Part shown: positions 7,151 to 16,977 of the stretch, piece by piece | Layout of the letters: every line of letters begins with the position of its first letter | Position numbering within the stretch: position 1 is the stretch's first letter | Assembly (NCBI GenBank): GCA_021323695.1 | Contig: JAJPKN010000037.1 | Coordinates: 1-64,000 of the forward strand | Length of the DNA stretch: 64,000 bases | Source of the DNA: Actinomycetota bacterium | Lineage (GTDB): Bacteria; Actinomycetota; Acidimicrobiia; Acidimicrobiales; Palsa-688 | Reading direction: 5' to 3' | Position numbers and translations under genes: made by a program | The notes under the pieces: model-generated | Seen by the model: the letters and a program-made list of their open reading frames with translations, nothing else | Told to the model about the DNA's origin: nothing | The model's database searches: none

Positions 7151-7561
7151 ATGGCAGCGCGCCAGCGGGTGGCGTCGGGCTCCCCCTACGAGGCAGCCAT
7201 CGGCTTCAGCCGGGCCGTCCGGGTGGGCGACAGGGTCATCGTCGCCGGCACGGCGCCGGTGTGGCCGGACGGCAGCTGCCCAGACGACGTCGAGGCACAG
7301 GCGCGGCGCTGCTTCGAGGTCATCGCCGGGGCTTTGGCCGAGGCTGGGGCGAGCCTGGCCGACGTGGTGAGGACGAGGATGTTCATAGTTTCGTCGTCCG
7401 ACGCGGCGGTGGTCGGTGCCGTGCACGGGGAGCTGTTCTCGGCCACCAGGCCGGCTGCCACCATGGTCGTGGTGGCGGGGCTGCTCGACCCCCGCTGGAA
7501 GGTGGAGGTCGAAGCCGAAGCGCTGGTGAACCCCTGGCCCGGGGGTGGGCGGTGCCCGTAG
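7151..7561 (+). CDS. ridA: RidA/YjgF family protein
   Basis: A 136-residue RidA-superfamily protein. Such proteins form homotrimers that hydrolyse reactive enamine/imine intermediates released by PLP enzymes. Typical segments are SPYEAAIGFSRAVRVGD near the start, VIVAGTAPVWPDG, and the C-terminal stretch around PAATMVVVAGLLDPRWKVEVEA. A GTG two codons earlier is possible, but ATG at 7151 sits six bases after the TAGCCT box. Its last 179 bases overlap, tail to tail, the C-terminal coding part of the opposing MFS gene. Confidence 0.85.
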   Translation: MAARQRVASGSPYEAAIGFSRAVRVGDRVIVAGTAPVWPDGSCPDDVEAQARRCFEVIAGALAEAGASLADVVRTRMFIVSSSDAAVVGAVHGELFSATRPAATMVVVAGLLDPRWKVEVEAEALVNPWPGGGRCP

Positions 7562-9110
7562 CTGGCGCCTGCAGGCGCTGGCGCGCCGAGGGCAACCGCA
7601 GCGTTGCCAGCAGGCCCACCAGCGCCAAGCCGGCCCCCACCGCCAGAGCGGTGCTGAGGCCATGGGCGAAGGCCGCCCTCAGCGCCGCCAGCAGGGGGCT
7701 CGAACCGGACGCGTGGGCAGCCGCCAGGCCCGCGAACACGCTGCGACGAGCCGTCCGGGCAATGGCCAGGGGGAGGCCGCTGAGGCCCAAGCGGGAGGTG
7801 TAGGCCGAGGCCAGCGCGCTGCCGATGACCGCGCTGCCCAGGGCCGCACCGGCGTCCCTGAGCGCCTGCAGCACGGCCGGGGCGGCCCGGGCCAGCTCCG
7901 AGGGGACGTCGCTCAGCGCCGCCGAGGCGACGGTCGCCATGGCCAGGCCGGTCCCGGCCCCTACGGCTGCCGCCCAGGCCGCGCTGGGGGCCCCGCTCGA
8001 GGTAGGTACCGTTGCCGCCCCCGTGGCCAAGCCGACGACCACCAAGGCGAAGCCGCCCGCCCCGCCAAGCTTGGGCCCGGCCCGCCGGGCTGCCCCCGGG
8101 CCGACGAGCAGGCCGGCCACGAGCCCTCCCATGACCGCTAGGAGGCGGAGCCCCGAGCCCAGCACCCCGGTGCCGGCCACCACCTGGGAGTACTGCGGCA
8201 GGCTGAAGGCCAGCCCGGCCAGGACCAAGGCCGCCAGGGAGAGGGCCAAGCCTCCCCAGCCCAAAGCGGCCAGCCGGGCAAGAGGCGCCCCCACCAGCGT
8301 TAGCCGCCCCCGCCTCGTGCCCAGGTGCTGTTCCCAGGAACCGAAGCCCATTAGCAACGCCAACCCCAGCAGTACGGGGCCGAGGGCGCCCGGCGAGGCC
8401 CAGCCGTGCTCGCCTGCGGCAATGAAGCCGTAGGTGAGGGCGAACAGCCCGGCGCTCGAGCTGAGGACGCCCGGTGCGTCCATCGCCAGCGGCGGGCTGG
8501 TTGTCGGCTTCGCCACGGGGGAGGCCACCGCTGGCGTAGCGGTGGTGACGGCCACGAGCCCCAAAGCGGCCACCGGCACGTTGACCAGGAACACCCAGCC
8601 CCACCAGTAACGGGAGAGCAGCCAACCGCCGAGCAGCGGGCCCAGGGGGAGCGACAAGACATTGGCGCCCGTCCACAGGGCGACTGCCCGGGGGCGTCGC
8701 TCTTCGGTCGACAGGACGCTGAGGGCGGGGACGGCTGTCGCCGTCACCCCCGCCCCGGCCAGCCCGAGCAGGGCCCGGGCAGCGATGAACTGGGCCGCCG
8801 AGCCCGAAAAGGCGCAGGCCAAGGACCCCGCGGCCAAGCCGGCCAGGGAGGCCAGCACCACCTTCTTGCAGCCGTAGCGATCGGCCAGCCGGCCCGCGGG
8901 CAGGAAGGCGGCCGCCAGGGCCAGGGCGTAGCTGGCGGAGAACCACTGGAGGTCTGCCCCTGGGGCCCCGAAGGCCCTGGCCAGCGTGGGCAGGGCGACG
9001 CTGACGACGGTGAGGTCCAAGCCGACGGCAAAGGCGGCCAGGGCCAGCGCGGCTATCGCCCACCACCGGCCGTTGCCGGTCGCCCCCGCTGCTTGGCCGT
9101 CCAGCCGCAC
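7383..9110 (-). CDS. MFS drug:H+ antiporter (DHA2, 14-TM type)
   Basis: A 575-residue inner-membrane transporter of the EmrB/QacA family. An N-terminal helix with DLTVVSVALPTLA, motif A-like GRLADRYGCKKV and a DHA2-type central region indicate about 14 membrane segments ending near residue 505. The remaining 70 residues are Arg/Pro/Trp-rich, and residues from about 517 on are encoded antisense to ridA. The extension looks like read-through into low-complexity sequence and may be unstructured. GTG at 9110 follows TACCAT by six bases. Substrate unknown; export of a drug or metabolite is inferred. Confidence 0.82.
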   Translation of the reverse strand: MRLDGQAAGATGNGRWWAIAALALAAFAVGLDLTVVSVALPTLARAFGAPGADLQWFSASYALALAAAFLPAGRLADRYGCKKVVLASLAGLAAGSLACAFSGSAAQFIAARALLGLAGAGVTATAVPALSVLSTEERRPRAVALWTGANVLSLPLGPLLGGWLLSRYWWGWVFLVNVPVAALGLVAVTTATPAVASPVAKPTTSPPLAMDAPGVLSSSAGLFALTYGFIAAGEHGWASPGALGPVLLGLALLMGFGSWEQHLGTRRGRLTLVGAPLARLAALGWGGLALSLAALVLAGLAFSLPQYSQVVAGTGVLGSGLRLLAVMGGLVAGLLVGPGAARRAGPKLGGAGGFALVVVGLATGAATVPTSSGAPSAAWAAAVGAGTGLAMATVASAALSDVPSELARAAPAVLQALRDAGAALGSAVIGSALASAYTSRLGLSGLPLAIARTARRSVFAGLAAAHASGSSPLLAALRAAFAHGLSTALAVGAGLALVGLLATLRLPSARQRLQAPATGTAHPRARGSPALRLRPPPSSGGRAAPPPRPWWQPAWWPRTAPRARHRPPPRRTTKL

Positions 9111-9116
9111 CCGCTG

Positions 9117-9122
9117 ATGGTA
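9117..9122 (-). promoter_or_regulatory. Leaderless-type -10 box (TACCAT) for the MFS gene
   Basis: On the minus strand TACCAT is followed by six bases and the GTG at 9110. Confidence 0.45.
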
Positions 9123-9232
9123 CCTACCCGGCTACAGGGGGCCTGCCCTCCTGGCCCGAACCGATCGGCAACCGGGCAGGTGGACGGTACGAAGGCGGGC
9201 CTCAGGTCGTTGGCCAGGTGTTGGTACGGCGG

Positions 9233-9304
<72 letters not shown>

Positions 9305-9346
9305 TGTGCAGCCAGTTTAGTGGCCGGCGCCCCGTCCCCCGTCCGG

Positions 9347-9382
9347 GCCGCCTGGGGTGCCGCCTGGGGTGCCGCCTGCGGG
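9347..9382. repeat. 12-bp tandem repeat, three copies
   Basis: Two identical 12-base units and a third with differences occupy the gap between tRNA-Arg and lysA. A shorter 10-base duplication lies at 9442-9461. No function is evident. Confidence 0.6.
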
Positions 9383-9496
9383 GCGCCTGGGGGGCCGGCG
9401 GGTGGCCGCCGGCTGCCGGCTCCCTGGTCGCCCAGTTGCCCGGACGTGGCCGGACGTGGCCGGGCCCGGCCATGGCGACCTGCCAGGATAGGCAAA

Positions 9497-10885
9497 GTGA
9501 TCCCCGACCCCATGGCTGAGCCCGGCCCTCCCCGGCCGGCCGCACCGGGCACCGGCCGGGCCGGCACCCAGCGGGCCGGCACCGGCCAAGCCGTTGCCGG
9601 CGCAGACGCGCCCCTTCCCGCCCACCTACTGCCCGACAGCGCCGAGGTAGGCCCCTCGGGGCGCCTGCGGGTCGGGGGCGTGGACGTCCTGGAGCTGGTC
9701 GGCGAGGTCGGCACCCCGGTGTTCATCTATGACGAGCAGCACCTTCGCCGCCGCCTCCAAGAAGCCCGCCAAGCCTTCGGGCCTCGGGTCGCGTACGCGT
9801 CCAAGGCTTTTTTGTGCAAGGCCATGGCCGCGCTGGTCGACCAGGAAGGTTGCTGCATGGACGTCTCGACCGGTGGTGAGCTCCATGTGGCGCTGTCTGC
9901 CGGTTTCCCGGCCGAGCGCTTGGTGATGCACGGCAACAACAAGTCGGAGGCCGAGCTGGCGGCGGCCCTCCGCGCCGGGGTGGGCCGGGTCGTCGTGGAC
10001 TCTTTCGACGAGGTCGAGCGCCTGCGCCGGGCCAGCCGCGCCCTGGGGGCCAGGCCCCAGGTGCTGGTGCGGGTCACCCCGGGCATCGAGGCCCACACCC
10101 ATGAGTACGTGATGACCGGCCAAGACGACTCCAAGTTCGGCTTCGGCCTGTCTTCGGGGGCGGCCGAGGAGGCGGTCGGCCGGCTCCGCCGCCCGGGCAG
10201 CGGCGTGGAACTGGTCGGCCTCCACGCTCACATCGGCTCGCAGATCTTCGCCCTGGAGAGCTTTGAGCGGGCGCTCGAGGTGCTCGGGCCCTTCCTCGTG
10301 AGGTCGGGCCTCGGCGAGCTGTGCATCGGTGGTGGGCTGGGCGTGCCCTACGTGACCGGGGAGGCGGCACCCACCATCTCGGAGTGGGCGGCCGCGGTGC
10401 GGGCGGCGGCGGCCCGGGCAGGGGTGGGGCCGGACGTCCTCCTCACGGCCGAGCCGGGCCGGGCGGTGGCCGCCACTGCTGCCCTCACTTGCTACACCGT
10501 GGGGACGGTCAAGGAGCTCCCCGGGCTCAGGACCTACGTCAGCGTGGACGGGGGGATGAGCGACAACCCCCGGCCGGTCCTCTACGGGTCGGGGTACGAG
10601 GCCTTCCTGCCCAGGGAGGTGCTGGCCCCGAGGCCTCGGGTGGTCACGGTGGTGGGCAAGCACTGCGAGTCGGGTGACGTCATAGTGAAAGATGCCCACG
10701 TGCCCGAGGACCTGGCCGTGGGCGATGTGCTGGCGACGCCGGTCACCGGGGCCTACGGCCATTCCATGGCCTCCACCTACAACAAGGTGCCGAGGCCTCC
10801 GGTGGTCTTCGTCCGCGACGGCCGGTGGCGCTTGGCCGTGCGCCGGGAAACCTACGAGGACCTGGTGGCGCTGGACCAGTTGTAG
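9497..10885 (+). CDS. lysA: Diaminopimelate decarboxylase
   Basis: A 462-residue PLP enzyme that decarboxylates meso-diaminopimelate to lysine in the cytoplasm. The alanine-racemase-type barrel has PLP lysine K103 in YASKAF, HIGSQ, the glycine-rich GGGLG and EPGR. The second domain carries the catalytic-site segment GKHCESGD. About 40 N-terminal residues are Pro/Ala/Gly-rich and unlike the family. GTG at 9497 has an AGGATAGG purine stretch just upstream and is preferred; ATG at 9512 is an alternative. It heads the aspartate-family genes and is followed by hom with its own -10 box. Confidence 0.93.
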   Translation: MIPDPMAEPGPPRPAAPGTGRAGTQRAGTGQAVAGADAPLPAHLLPDSAEVGPSGRLRVGGVDVLELVGEVGTPVFIYDEQHLRRRLQEARQAFGPRVAYASKAFLCKAMAALVDQEGCCMDVSTGGELHVALSAGFPAERLVMHGNNKSEAELAAALRAGVGRVVVDSFDEVERLRRASRALGARPQVLVRVTPGIEAHTHEYVMTGQDDSKFGFGLSSGAAEEAVGRLRRPGSGVELVGLHAHIGSQIFALESFERALEVLGPFLVRSGLGELCIGGGLGVPYVTGEAAPTISEWAAAVRAAAARAGVGPDVLLTAEPGRAVAATAALTCYTVGTVKELPGLRTYVSVDGGMSDNPRPVLYGSGYEAFLPREVLAPRPRVVTVVGKHCESGDVIVKDAHVPEDLAVGDVLATPVTGAYGHSMASTYNKVPRPPVVFVRDGRWRLAVRRETYEDLVALDQL

Positions 10886-10933
10886 GTGGTGGCCCCGAGC
10901 GTCGTCGGTGGCGTCGGAGCCTGCCTGGCCAGC

Positions 10934-10939
10934 TAACCT
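10934..10939 (+). promoter_or_regulatory. Leaderless-type -10 box (TAACCT) for hom
   Basis: TAACCT lies in the 62-base lysA-hom gap and is followed by eight bases and ATG at 10948, with no Shine-Dalgarno sequence. Confidence 0.5.
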
Positions 10940-10947
10940 CGCAAACC

Positions 10948-12315
10948 ATGGTGGCCACCGGTACTGTGCCAGCCCCGGGACAAGCAGCCAGGGGCGCACC
11001 TGAGCGCCCCCTGGTGAGGGTGGGCTTGCTCGGCTGCGGCAACGTAGGGTCGGCACTGGCCCGGCTGTTGCTCACCGATGCCAAGGGGATCGCCGAGCGC
11101 ACCGGGCTCGAGCTGCAGCTGCACAAGGTGGCGGTGCGGTCCTTGAGCAAGCCGCGCGACGTCCCGGGCATCGAGCCGCTGCTGACCGCTGACCCGGCCC
11201 AGGTGGTCGCTGACCCAGCCGTCGACGTCGTGGTGGAGGTGATGGGCGGCATCTCCCCGGCCCGGGACCTGCTCCTGGCCGCGCTCCAGCACGGCAAGCC
11301 GGTCGTGAGCGCCAACAAGGAGCTGCTGGCCAACCACGGCGGGGAACTGTGGGACGCCGCCAGCGCGTCCGGCGTGGACCTGCTCTTCGAGGCTTCGGTG
11401 GCCGGGGGCATCCCGCTCATACGCGCGCTCAGGGAGTCGTTGGCGGGCGAGCGCATCCGGCGGGTGATGGGCATCGTGAACGGCACGACCAACTTCATCT
11501 TGAGCCGGATGACCACCTCGGGCGCCACGTACCAAGAGGCCCTGGCCGAGGCCCAGGGGCTGGGTTACGCCGAGCGCGACCCGGCGGCGGACGTGGAGGG
11601 GTTCGACGCGGCGGCCAAAGCCGCCATCCTCGCCAATGTCGCCTTCGGGGCCAAGGTGGTGGCCGGGGACGTGTACCGGGAGGGCATCTCGGGCATCGGT
11701 GCCCAGGACATCCAAGCCGCCACCCGCCTGGGCTTTGCCATCAAGCTGCTGGCCATGGTCGAGGCGGACGACCAAGGCCAACTGGGCGTCCGTGTCCACC
11801 CCGCCATGGTGCCCCAGTCCCACCCCCTGGCGTCCGTGCACGGCTCGTACAACGCAGTCTTCGTGGAGGGCGAGGCCGTCGGCCAGTTGATGCTCCTGGG
11901 CCGGGGTGCAGGCGGGCTGCCCACGGCGAGCGCCCTGCTCGGCGACCTGGTCGATGCCGCCCACAACCTGGCTACCAAGGGAGCGGCGAGGAAGATCCCG
12001 CTGCGGGAGGTCACGATCAAGCCCATCGACGACCTGAGGTGCCCTTATTACCTGAGCCTCTGGGCTCTGGACCGGCCCGGCGTCCTTTCCTCCATAGCTG
12101 GCGTCCTGGGGCGCCACCAGGTCTCCGTCCGTTCCATGGAGCAAGACGCCCCGGAGCCGGGCCCGGGCTCGCCGCCGGGCGGCGAGGGCGAGGCGCGGCT
12201 AGTGTTCGTCACCCACCCGGCTTGTGAGCGTGACGTCCAGGCCTGCCTGGGCGAGCTGGAACGCCTCGACGCCGTCCGCCGGACGGGGGCGCTCATCCGG
12301 GTGGTGGGGCCTTGA
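10948..12315 (+). CDS. hom: Homoserine dehydrogenase
   Basis: A 455-residue NAD(P)-dependent enzyme reducing aspartate semialdehyde to homoserine. The Rossmann motif [12 protein letters not shown] is near residue 27. VSANKELLA and GGIPLIRAL precede the family signature around NGTTNFIL and the [13 protein letters not shown] substrate segment. A C-terminal ACT domain (from about residue 370, [17 protein letters not shown]) suggests feedback inhibition by threonine. The ACT domain holds a Pro/Gly-rich insert ([13 protein letters not shown]). The stop overlaps the TTG of thrC. Confidence 0.95.
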   Translation: MVATGTVPAPGQAARGAPERPLVRVGLLGCGNVGSALARLLLTDAKGIAERTGLELQLHKVAVRSLSKPRDVPGIEPLLTADPAQVVADPAVDVVVEVMGGISPARDLLLAALQHGKPVVSANKELLANHGGELWDAASASGVDLLFEASVAGGIPLIRALRESLAGERIRRVMGIVNGTTNFILSRMTTSGATYQEALAEAQGLGYAERDPAADVEGFDAAAKAAILANVAFGAKVVAGDVYREGISGIGAQDIQAATRLGFAIKLLAMVEADDQGQLGVRVHPAMVPQSHPLASVHGSYNAVFVEGEAVGQLMLLGRGAGGLPTASALLGDLVDAAHNLATKGAARKIPLREVTIKPIDDLRCPYYLSLWALDRPGVLSSIAGVLGRHQVSVRSMEQDAPEPGPGSPPGGEGEARLVFVTHPACERDVQACLGELERLDAVRRTGALIRVVGP

Positions 12316-13361
12316 GCAGCTGCGGCCGCTGGCCCGGGGTGATCGAGCAGTACCGGGAGCACCTGCCGGTCAGCGCGGCGACGCCGGTAGTGACCCTGCT
12401 GGAGGGGGGCACCCCATTGGTGCCGGCCAAGCGGCTGTCCGAGCGGCTCGGTGCGCGGGTGTGGCTCAAGGTCGAGGGGGCCAACCCTACGGGCTCGTTC
12501 AAGGACCGGGGCATGACGCTGGCTATTTCCAAAGCGCTGGAGGAGGGGGCGAAAGCCGTTGTCTGCGGCTCGACCGGCAATACCTCGGCATCGGCTGCTG
12601 CCTATGCCGCCCGGGCCGGCCTCACTTGCGTGGTGCTGATACCCGACGGCTATATTGCACTTGGCAAATTGGCGCAGGCCCTCGTCCACGGCGCCAAGGT
12701 GGTACAGGTCAAGGGAAATTTTGACCGGGCGCTGGCGCTCGTGCGCGAGCTGGCGGAGCGCGAGCCGGTGACGGTAGTGAACTCCATCAACCCCTACCGC
12801 ATCGAAGGCCAAAAAACGGGGGCCTTCGAGGTCGTGGACGCCCTGGGCAAAGCGCCTGACTTCCACTGCATGCCAGTTGGGAACGCGGGCAATATCACCG
12901 CCTACTGGAAGGGCTACCGCGAGTACCAAGATGCCGGGAAGCTCAAGCAGCTGCCCCGTATGCTCGGTTTCCAGGCCGCGGGTGCCGCGCCCTTGGTCCT
13001 GGGCCACCCGGTCGAAAAACCCGAGACCATTGCCACCGCGATCCGGATCGGCAAGCCGGCCTCCTGGTACGGGGCAACTGCCGCCGCGGCCGAGTCCGGG
13101 GGGGCCATAGCCGCGGTCAGCGACGAAGCCATCTTGGAGGCCTACCGGTTCCTGGCGCGCGAGGAGTCCGTGTTCTGCGAGCCGGCCTCGGCGGCTTCGG
13201 TGGCTGGCCTGCTGGACGTGGGGGTACCCCCGGGGTCGGAGGTGGTGTGCGTGCTGACCGGCCACGGGCTGAAGGACCCCGACATCGCCATCAGCCAGGT
13301 AACCGTGCCCAAGGCGGTGGAGGCCGACCTGGCAGCGGTGAGGCAGGAACTGGCTCTCTGA
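12312..13361 (+). CDS. thrC: Threonine synthase
   Basis: A 349-residue PLP enzyme converting O-phosphohomoserine to threonine. PLP lysine K64 lies in GSFKDRGM, the substrate loop GSTGNTSAS follows, and the phosphate-binding region is GNAGNITA. Length matches the compact actinobacterial form. The start is an unusual TTG at 12312 overlapping the hom stop (TTGA); the resulting N-terminus ending in [13 protein letters not shown] matches the family better than a later GTG start. In mycobacteria thrB follows, but no homoserine kinase gene is present here or elsewhere in the window. Confidence 0.94.
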   Translation: MSSCGRWPGVIEQYREHLPVSAATPVVTLLEGGTPLVPAKRLSERLGARVWLKVEGANPTGSFKDRGMTLAISKALEEGAKAVVCGSTGNTSASAAAYAARAGLTCVVLIPDGYIALGKLAQALVHGAKVVQVKGNFDRALALVRELAEREPVTVVNSINPYRIEGQKTGAFEVVDALGKAPDFHCMPVGNAGNITAYWKGYREYQDAGKLKQLPRMLGFQAAGAAPLVLGHPVEKPETIATAIRIGKPASWYGATAAAAESGGAIAAVSDEAILEAYRFLAREESVFCEPASAASVAGLLDVGVPPGSEVVCVLTGHGLKDPDIAISQVTVPKAVEADLAAVRQELAL

Positions 13362-13509
13362 GCCGGGGCGTCGCCGGCCGCCCCGGGCCGGGGGCGTTGG
13401 CGCCGGCCGCCCCGGGCCGGGGGCGGTGGTGCCGGGCGGTGGTCGGCGTGCCCAGCGGGGCAGCCGGCGGGCCCGCCCGGGGGTGCTGGCGCGAAATGCC
13501 AGAAGCCGG
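13362..13509. other. thrC-rho gap, part without gene
   Basis: This is the position occupied by thrB in mycobacteria. I see no gene. The interval carries a 25-base direct repeat and then runs into the rho promoter and leader. Confidence 0.5.
13372..13425. repeat. 25-bp direct repeat, two copies
   Basis: Identical 25-base copies at 13372-13396 and 13401-13425, four bases apart, are very GC-rich and contain a CCCGGG core. They lie just after thrC. They could form a stem structure in the transcript. Confidence 0.8.
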
Positions 13510-13738
13510 TATTATGGGGCTACCTCCGGTCGGACGATACGACCAGAGGCACCTCATCCGGAGCGGGAACTTTCCGAGCCCTACCTGCAACCGAACCCTG
13601 GGACTGGGTGGCAAGGTCAGTCCGGGCAGTCTTGCTCGGTAGGTGACGTCCTCGCAGTTACCCTCTGGATGTGCTGGCCACGGCCGGTCCTCGGGACGCG
13701 GCGCGTGGCCCCGATCACACAAATGACAGGGGTACTTG
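13510..13738 (+). promoter_or_regulatory. rho promoter (TATTAT) and long leader
   Basis: TATTAT at 13510-13515 is a strong -10 hexamer in otherwise GC-rich DNA, with only a weak -35. A transcript starting near 13522 would have an untranslated leader of about 215 bases before the rho ATG. Rho mRNAs often carry regulatory leaders, so autoregulation is a reasonable inference. I did not identify a specific RNA fold. Confidence 0.45.
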
Positions 13739-15655
13739 ATGAGCGACCTGCAGCTCGAGCGTTCTGTCCTCGAGTCCAAAGAGCGCGATGAGCTATTTGC
13801 TATAGCTGTTGCCCTCGGCACGGCCCCGGAGGCCCGTACCAAGAAGGCGGACCTGGTGTCTCAGATCCTCCAGGTCACCGGGGTGGAGCCGGCTACCGCC
13901 AAGCCACCGAGCCCGCGGCGGTCTCGTGCCCGCAAGACGGCTGCCGCGGCCGGCGGTGAGGAGGGTGCCAGCGCGCCCGTGGCCTCCGAGCAGCTGGCGC
14001 TGGTGAGCGGCAACGGCGACGGTGGCAGCCAGCCCGAGGCGGAGGCGGACGGGGGGCTGCCGGCTACCCTGGCCGGCGCGGGCCCGGCTCCCTCGCCTGG
14101 AGGTGCGCTCACCGCCAAGCGGGGCGCCACGGTCCCCGGCAAGGGTGAGGGCCCGGGCCCTGAGGCCGAGGCGGGCAACGGCTCGGCGGCACCCGGCAGC
14201 CCTGTCGTGGCCGCTGAAGCCATGGGGGCTGCTGAAGCCGTGGGGGCTGCTGGGCCCCGGGGGGCCAGCGAGGCCGCCCCAGCGGCCACGGCCAGCCAGG
14301 ACGGCATGACCGCTGACGCCCAGGGCGCAGCTTTGCCGCTGGGGGCGGGCGAGGCTGCGGCCGGTTACCTGCGGCCCGAGGGCAGGCAACGCTTCGACCT
14401 CGAGCCCGGCCTGGGCAACAGCCGGCGCCGGCGCCGGCGCAACCGGGACAAGGGCGGGCCCCGGGGCATGGAACGTGAGGCCCCGGGCCAGGTCCCCGAG
14501 GTCGCCTACACCGGCGAGCCGGTGAGCTGCGCGGGCCTGCTCGACCTCCGTGAGGAAGGCTACGGGTTCCTGCGCACCAACGGCTACCTCGCCAGTTCCA
14601 GCGACGTCTACGTGCCCATGGCCATGGTCCGCCGTTACGGGCTGCGCAAGGGCGACATGGTCGAGGGTGCCTACCGGCCGGCCGCCAACAACGAGAAGTA
14701 CCCGGCCCTGGTCCGGGTGGACTCCGTGTGCGGGGTCAGCCCCGAGGAGGCTCGTAACCGCCCGAAGTTCGAGAACCTGACGCCCCTTTTCCCCGACGAG
14801 AAGCTGCGCCTGGAGATCCCGGGGGACCCTGCCAACGTGACCGCCCGCATCGTCGACCTCATATCGCCCATCGGCAAGGGCCAGCGCGGGCTCATCGTGT
14901 CCCCGCCCAAAGCGGGCAAGACGACGGTGCTCAAGCAGATAGCCCACTCCATAGAGGCCAACAACCCCGAGGTGCACCTGATGGTGCTGCTGGTGGACGA
15001 GCGGCCCGAGGAGGTCACCGACATGCGCCGGTCGGTCAAGGGCGAAGTGGTCGCCTCCACCTTCGACCGCCCCTCCGACGAGCACACCCAGGTGGCCGAG
15101 CTGGCCATCGAACGGGCCAAGCGCCTGGTCGAGATGGGCAGGGACGTGGTGATCGTCCTCGACGGCATCACCCGGCTGGCCCGCGCCTACAACCTGGCCC
15201 AGCCCGCCACGGGCAGGATCATGTCCGGCGGCATCGACACCGGCGCCCTGTACCCCCCCAAGAAGTTCTTCGGCAGCGCCCGCAACATCGAAGAAGGCGG
15301 GTCGCTCACCATCCTGGCCACCGCCTTGGTCGAGACCGGCAGCCGCATGGACGAGGTCATCTTCGAGGAGTTCAAGGGCACGGGCAACATGGAGCTGCGC
15401 CTGGACCGCAAGCTGGCCGAGCGGCGTATCTACCCCGCCTTGGACGTCAACGCCTCCTCGACCCGCCACGAGGAGCTGCTGTTCGAGCGCAACCAGCTCC
15501 AGCAGGTCTGGAAGCTGCGGCGGGTCCTGAACGCCTTGTCCAGCGACGGCAACGCGGCCGCCGGCCTGGAGCTGCTGGTCGACAAGATACGGTCGACCCG
15601 TTCCAACGACCAGTTCCTGGCCGACATCGCCAAGCAGCCCGCCCCGGCGATCTAA
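13739..15655 (+). CDS. rho: Transcription termination factor Rho
   Basis: A 638-residue hexameric RNA helicase that ends transcription. A Rho-N type segment covers residues 1-45. About 180 residues of Ala/Gly/Pro/Glu-rich sequence follow, ending in an Arg-rich patch (RRRRRR). The cold-shock-like RNA-binding domain begins near 260 ([11 protein letters not shown]), and the RecA-type ATPase has Walker [10 protein letters not shown] with K394 and Walker B VVIVLDG. The long insert is typical of actinobacterial Rho, which binds RNA through it. An 18-base tandem duplication ([12 protein letters not shown]) lies at 14213-14248. ATG at 13739 has AGGGG upstream. Confidence 0.96.
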   Translation: MSDLQLERSVLESKERDELFAIAVALGTAPEARTKKADLVSQILQVTGVEPATAKPPSPRRSRARKTAAAAGGEEGASAPVASEQLALVSGNGDGGSQPEAEADGGLPATLAGAGPAPSPGGALTAKRGATVPGKGEGPGPEAEAGNGSAAPGSPVVAAEAMGAAEAVGAAGPRGASEAAPAATASQDGMTADAQGAALPLGAGEAAAGYLRPEGRQRFDLEPGLGNSRRRRRRNRDKGGPRGMEREAPGQVPEVAYTGEPVSCAGLLDLREEGYGFLRTNGYLASSSDVYVPMAMVRRYGLRKGDMVEGAYRPAANNEKYPALVRVDSVCGVSPEEARNRPKFENLTPLFPDEKLRLEIPGDPANVTARIVDLISPIGKGQRGLIVSPPKAGKTTVLKQIAHSIEANNPEVHLMVLLVDERPEEVTDMRRSVKGEVVASTFDRPSDEHTQVAELAIERAKRLVEMGRDVVIVLDGITRLARAYNLAQPATGRIMSGGIDTGALYPPKKFFGSARNIEEGGSLTILATALVETGSRMDEVIFEEFKGTGNMELRLDRKLAERRIYPALDVNASSTRHEELLFERNQLQQVWKLRRVLNALSSDGNAAAGLELLVDKIRSTRSNDQFLADIAKQPAPAI

Positions 15656-15668
15656 CCTGGTAGCCGCC

Positions 15669-15893
15669 ATGAAGCCCGATACCCATCCCGAGTACGTCCA
15701 AGCCACGGTGACCTGTTCCTGCGGCAACACCTTCACCACCCGCTCGACCAAGGCTGTCCTCCACACGGAGCTGTGCAACGAGTGCCACCCCTTTTTCACC
15801 GGCAGGCAGAAGCTGGTCGACACCGGGGGCCGGGTCGAGCGCTTCCAGCGCCGTTACGGCCAACGGGCGGCGAGGGCCGGCACCAAGCGCTAA
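15669..15893 (+). CDS. rpmE: Ribosomal protein L31 (zinc-binding form)
   Basis: A 74-residue large-subunit ribosomal protein. Cysteines in TCSCG and in [11 protein letters not shown] mark the zinc-binding version. It starts 13 bases after rho and ends directly against prfA, so the three genes are probably co-transcribed. Confidence 0.95.
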   Translation: MKPDTHPEYVQATVTCSCGNTFTTRSTKAVLHTELCNECHPFFTGRQKLVDTGGRVERFQRRYGQRAARAGTKR

Positions 15894-16961
15894 GTGTTCG
15901 AGAAGCTCGACGGCCTCGAAGCAGAGTACGAGGCCGTCCTGGCCCAGCTGTCCGACCCCGCTGTGCTCTCCGACCAGCGCCGCTTGGTGGAGGTCTCGCG
16001 GCGCCACCGCGAGCTCGAGCCGCTCGTGGCCGCCCTGCGCTCCTACCGGGCGGCCGAGGAGGACCTCCGGGTCGCCCGTGAGCTGCTGAGCGGGGCAGAG
16101 GGCGAGGACAGGGACCTGGTGGGGGAGGAGATAGCTGTGGCTGAGCAGCGCCGGGCCGACCTCGAGGCCCAGCTGCGTGGCCTTTTGCTCCCCAAGGACC
16201 CCAACGACGGCCGCAACGTCATCGTGGAGATCCGGGGGGCCGAGGGCGGCGAGGAGGCCAACCTGTTCGCCCGGGACCTGTTCGACATGTACCTGCGCTA
16301 CGCCGAGCGGGCCGGCTGGAAAGCCGAGGTGCTGTCGTCCGACCCCTCCCCCAAGGGTGGCTACAACGAGGTCACGGTCCTGTTCAAAGGGCCTGACGCC
16401 TGGGCCCGGCTCAAGCACGAGGGAGGGCCCCACCGGGTGCAGCGGGTGCCCGTCACCGAGTCCCAGGGCCGGGTCCACACCTCCTCGGCCACGGTCACGG
16501 TCCTGCCCGAGGCCGAGGAACTGGAGGTCCAGGTCGACGAGAAGGACCTGCGCATCGACGTCTTCCGCTCGACCGGCCCCGGCGGCCAGTCCGTCAACAC
16601 CACCGACTCGGCAGTGCGCATCACCCACCTGCCCACTGGGATCGTGGTCTCCATGCAGGACGAAAAGAGCCAGATCCAAAACCGGGCCAAGGCCATGCAG
16701 GTGCTGCGCGCCCGCCTCCTCCAAGCTGAGCGGGAGCGCCAGGCAGCCGAGCTCTCCCAGGCCCGGCGTAGCCAGGTGGGCGGTGGGGGGCGGGCCGAAA
16801 AGATCAGGACGTACAACTTCAAGGAGAACCGGGTCACCGACCACCGCATCGGCCTCACCCTCTACAAGCTCGACCGGGTGCTGATGGGGGAGCTGGACGA
16901 GCTGGTGGACGCCCTGATGGCGGACGAGCGTGCCCGGCAGCTGGCCACGGTGGCGGCCTGA
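15894..16961 (+). CDS. prfA: Peptide chain release factor 1
   Basis: A 355-residue class I release factor reading UAA and UAG. An N-terminal helical domain precedes the codon-recognition domain. The catalytic GGQ (230-232) lies in the GPGGQSVN loop. GTG at 15894 follows the rpmE TAA without a spacer. PrmC, which methylates the GGQ glutamine, is encoded next. Confidence 0.95.
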   Translation: MFEKLDGLEAEYEAVLAQLSDPAVLSDQRRLVEVSRRHRELEPLVAALRSYRAAEEDLRVARELLSGAEGEDRDLVGEEIAVAEQRRADLEAQLRGLLLPKDPNDGRNVIVEIRGAEGGEEANLFARDLFDMYLRYAERAGWKAEVLSSDPSPKGGYNEVTVLFKGPDAWARLKHEGGPHRVQRVPVTESQGRVHTSSATVTVLPEAEELEVQVDEKDLRIDVFRSTGPGGQSVNTTDSAVRITHLPTGIVVSMQDEKSQIQNRAKAMQVLRARLLQAERERQAAELSQARRSQVGGGGRAEKIRTYNFKENRVTDHRIGLTLYKLDRVLMGELDELVDALMADERARQLATVAA

Positions 16962-16977
16962 CCACAAGTTGGCCGAG

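Noticed and set aside
13247-13642. Plus-strand open frame covering the thrC end and the gap, possibly a thrB remnant
   Set aside because: The translation is Gly/Arg/Pro-rich without GHMK-kinase motifs, starts inside thrC in another frame and crosses the 25-base repeat.
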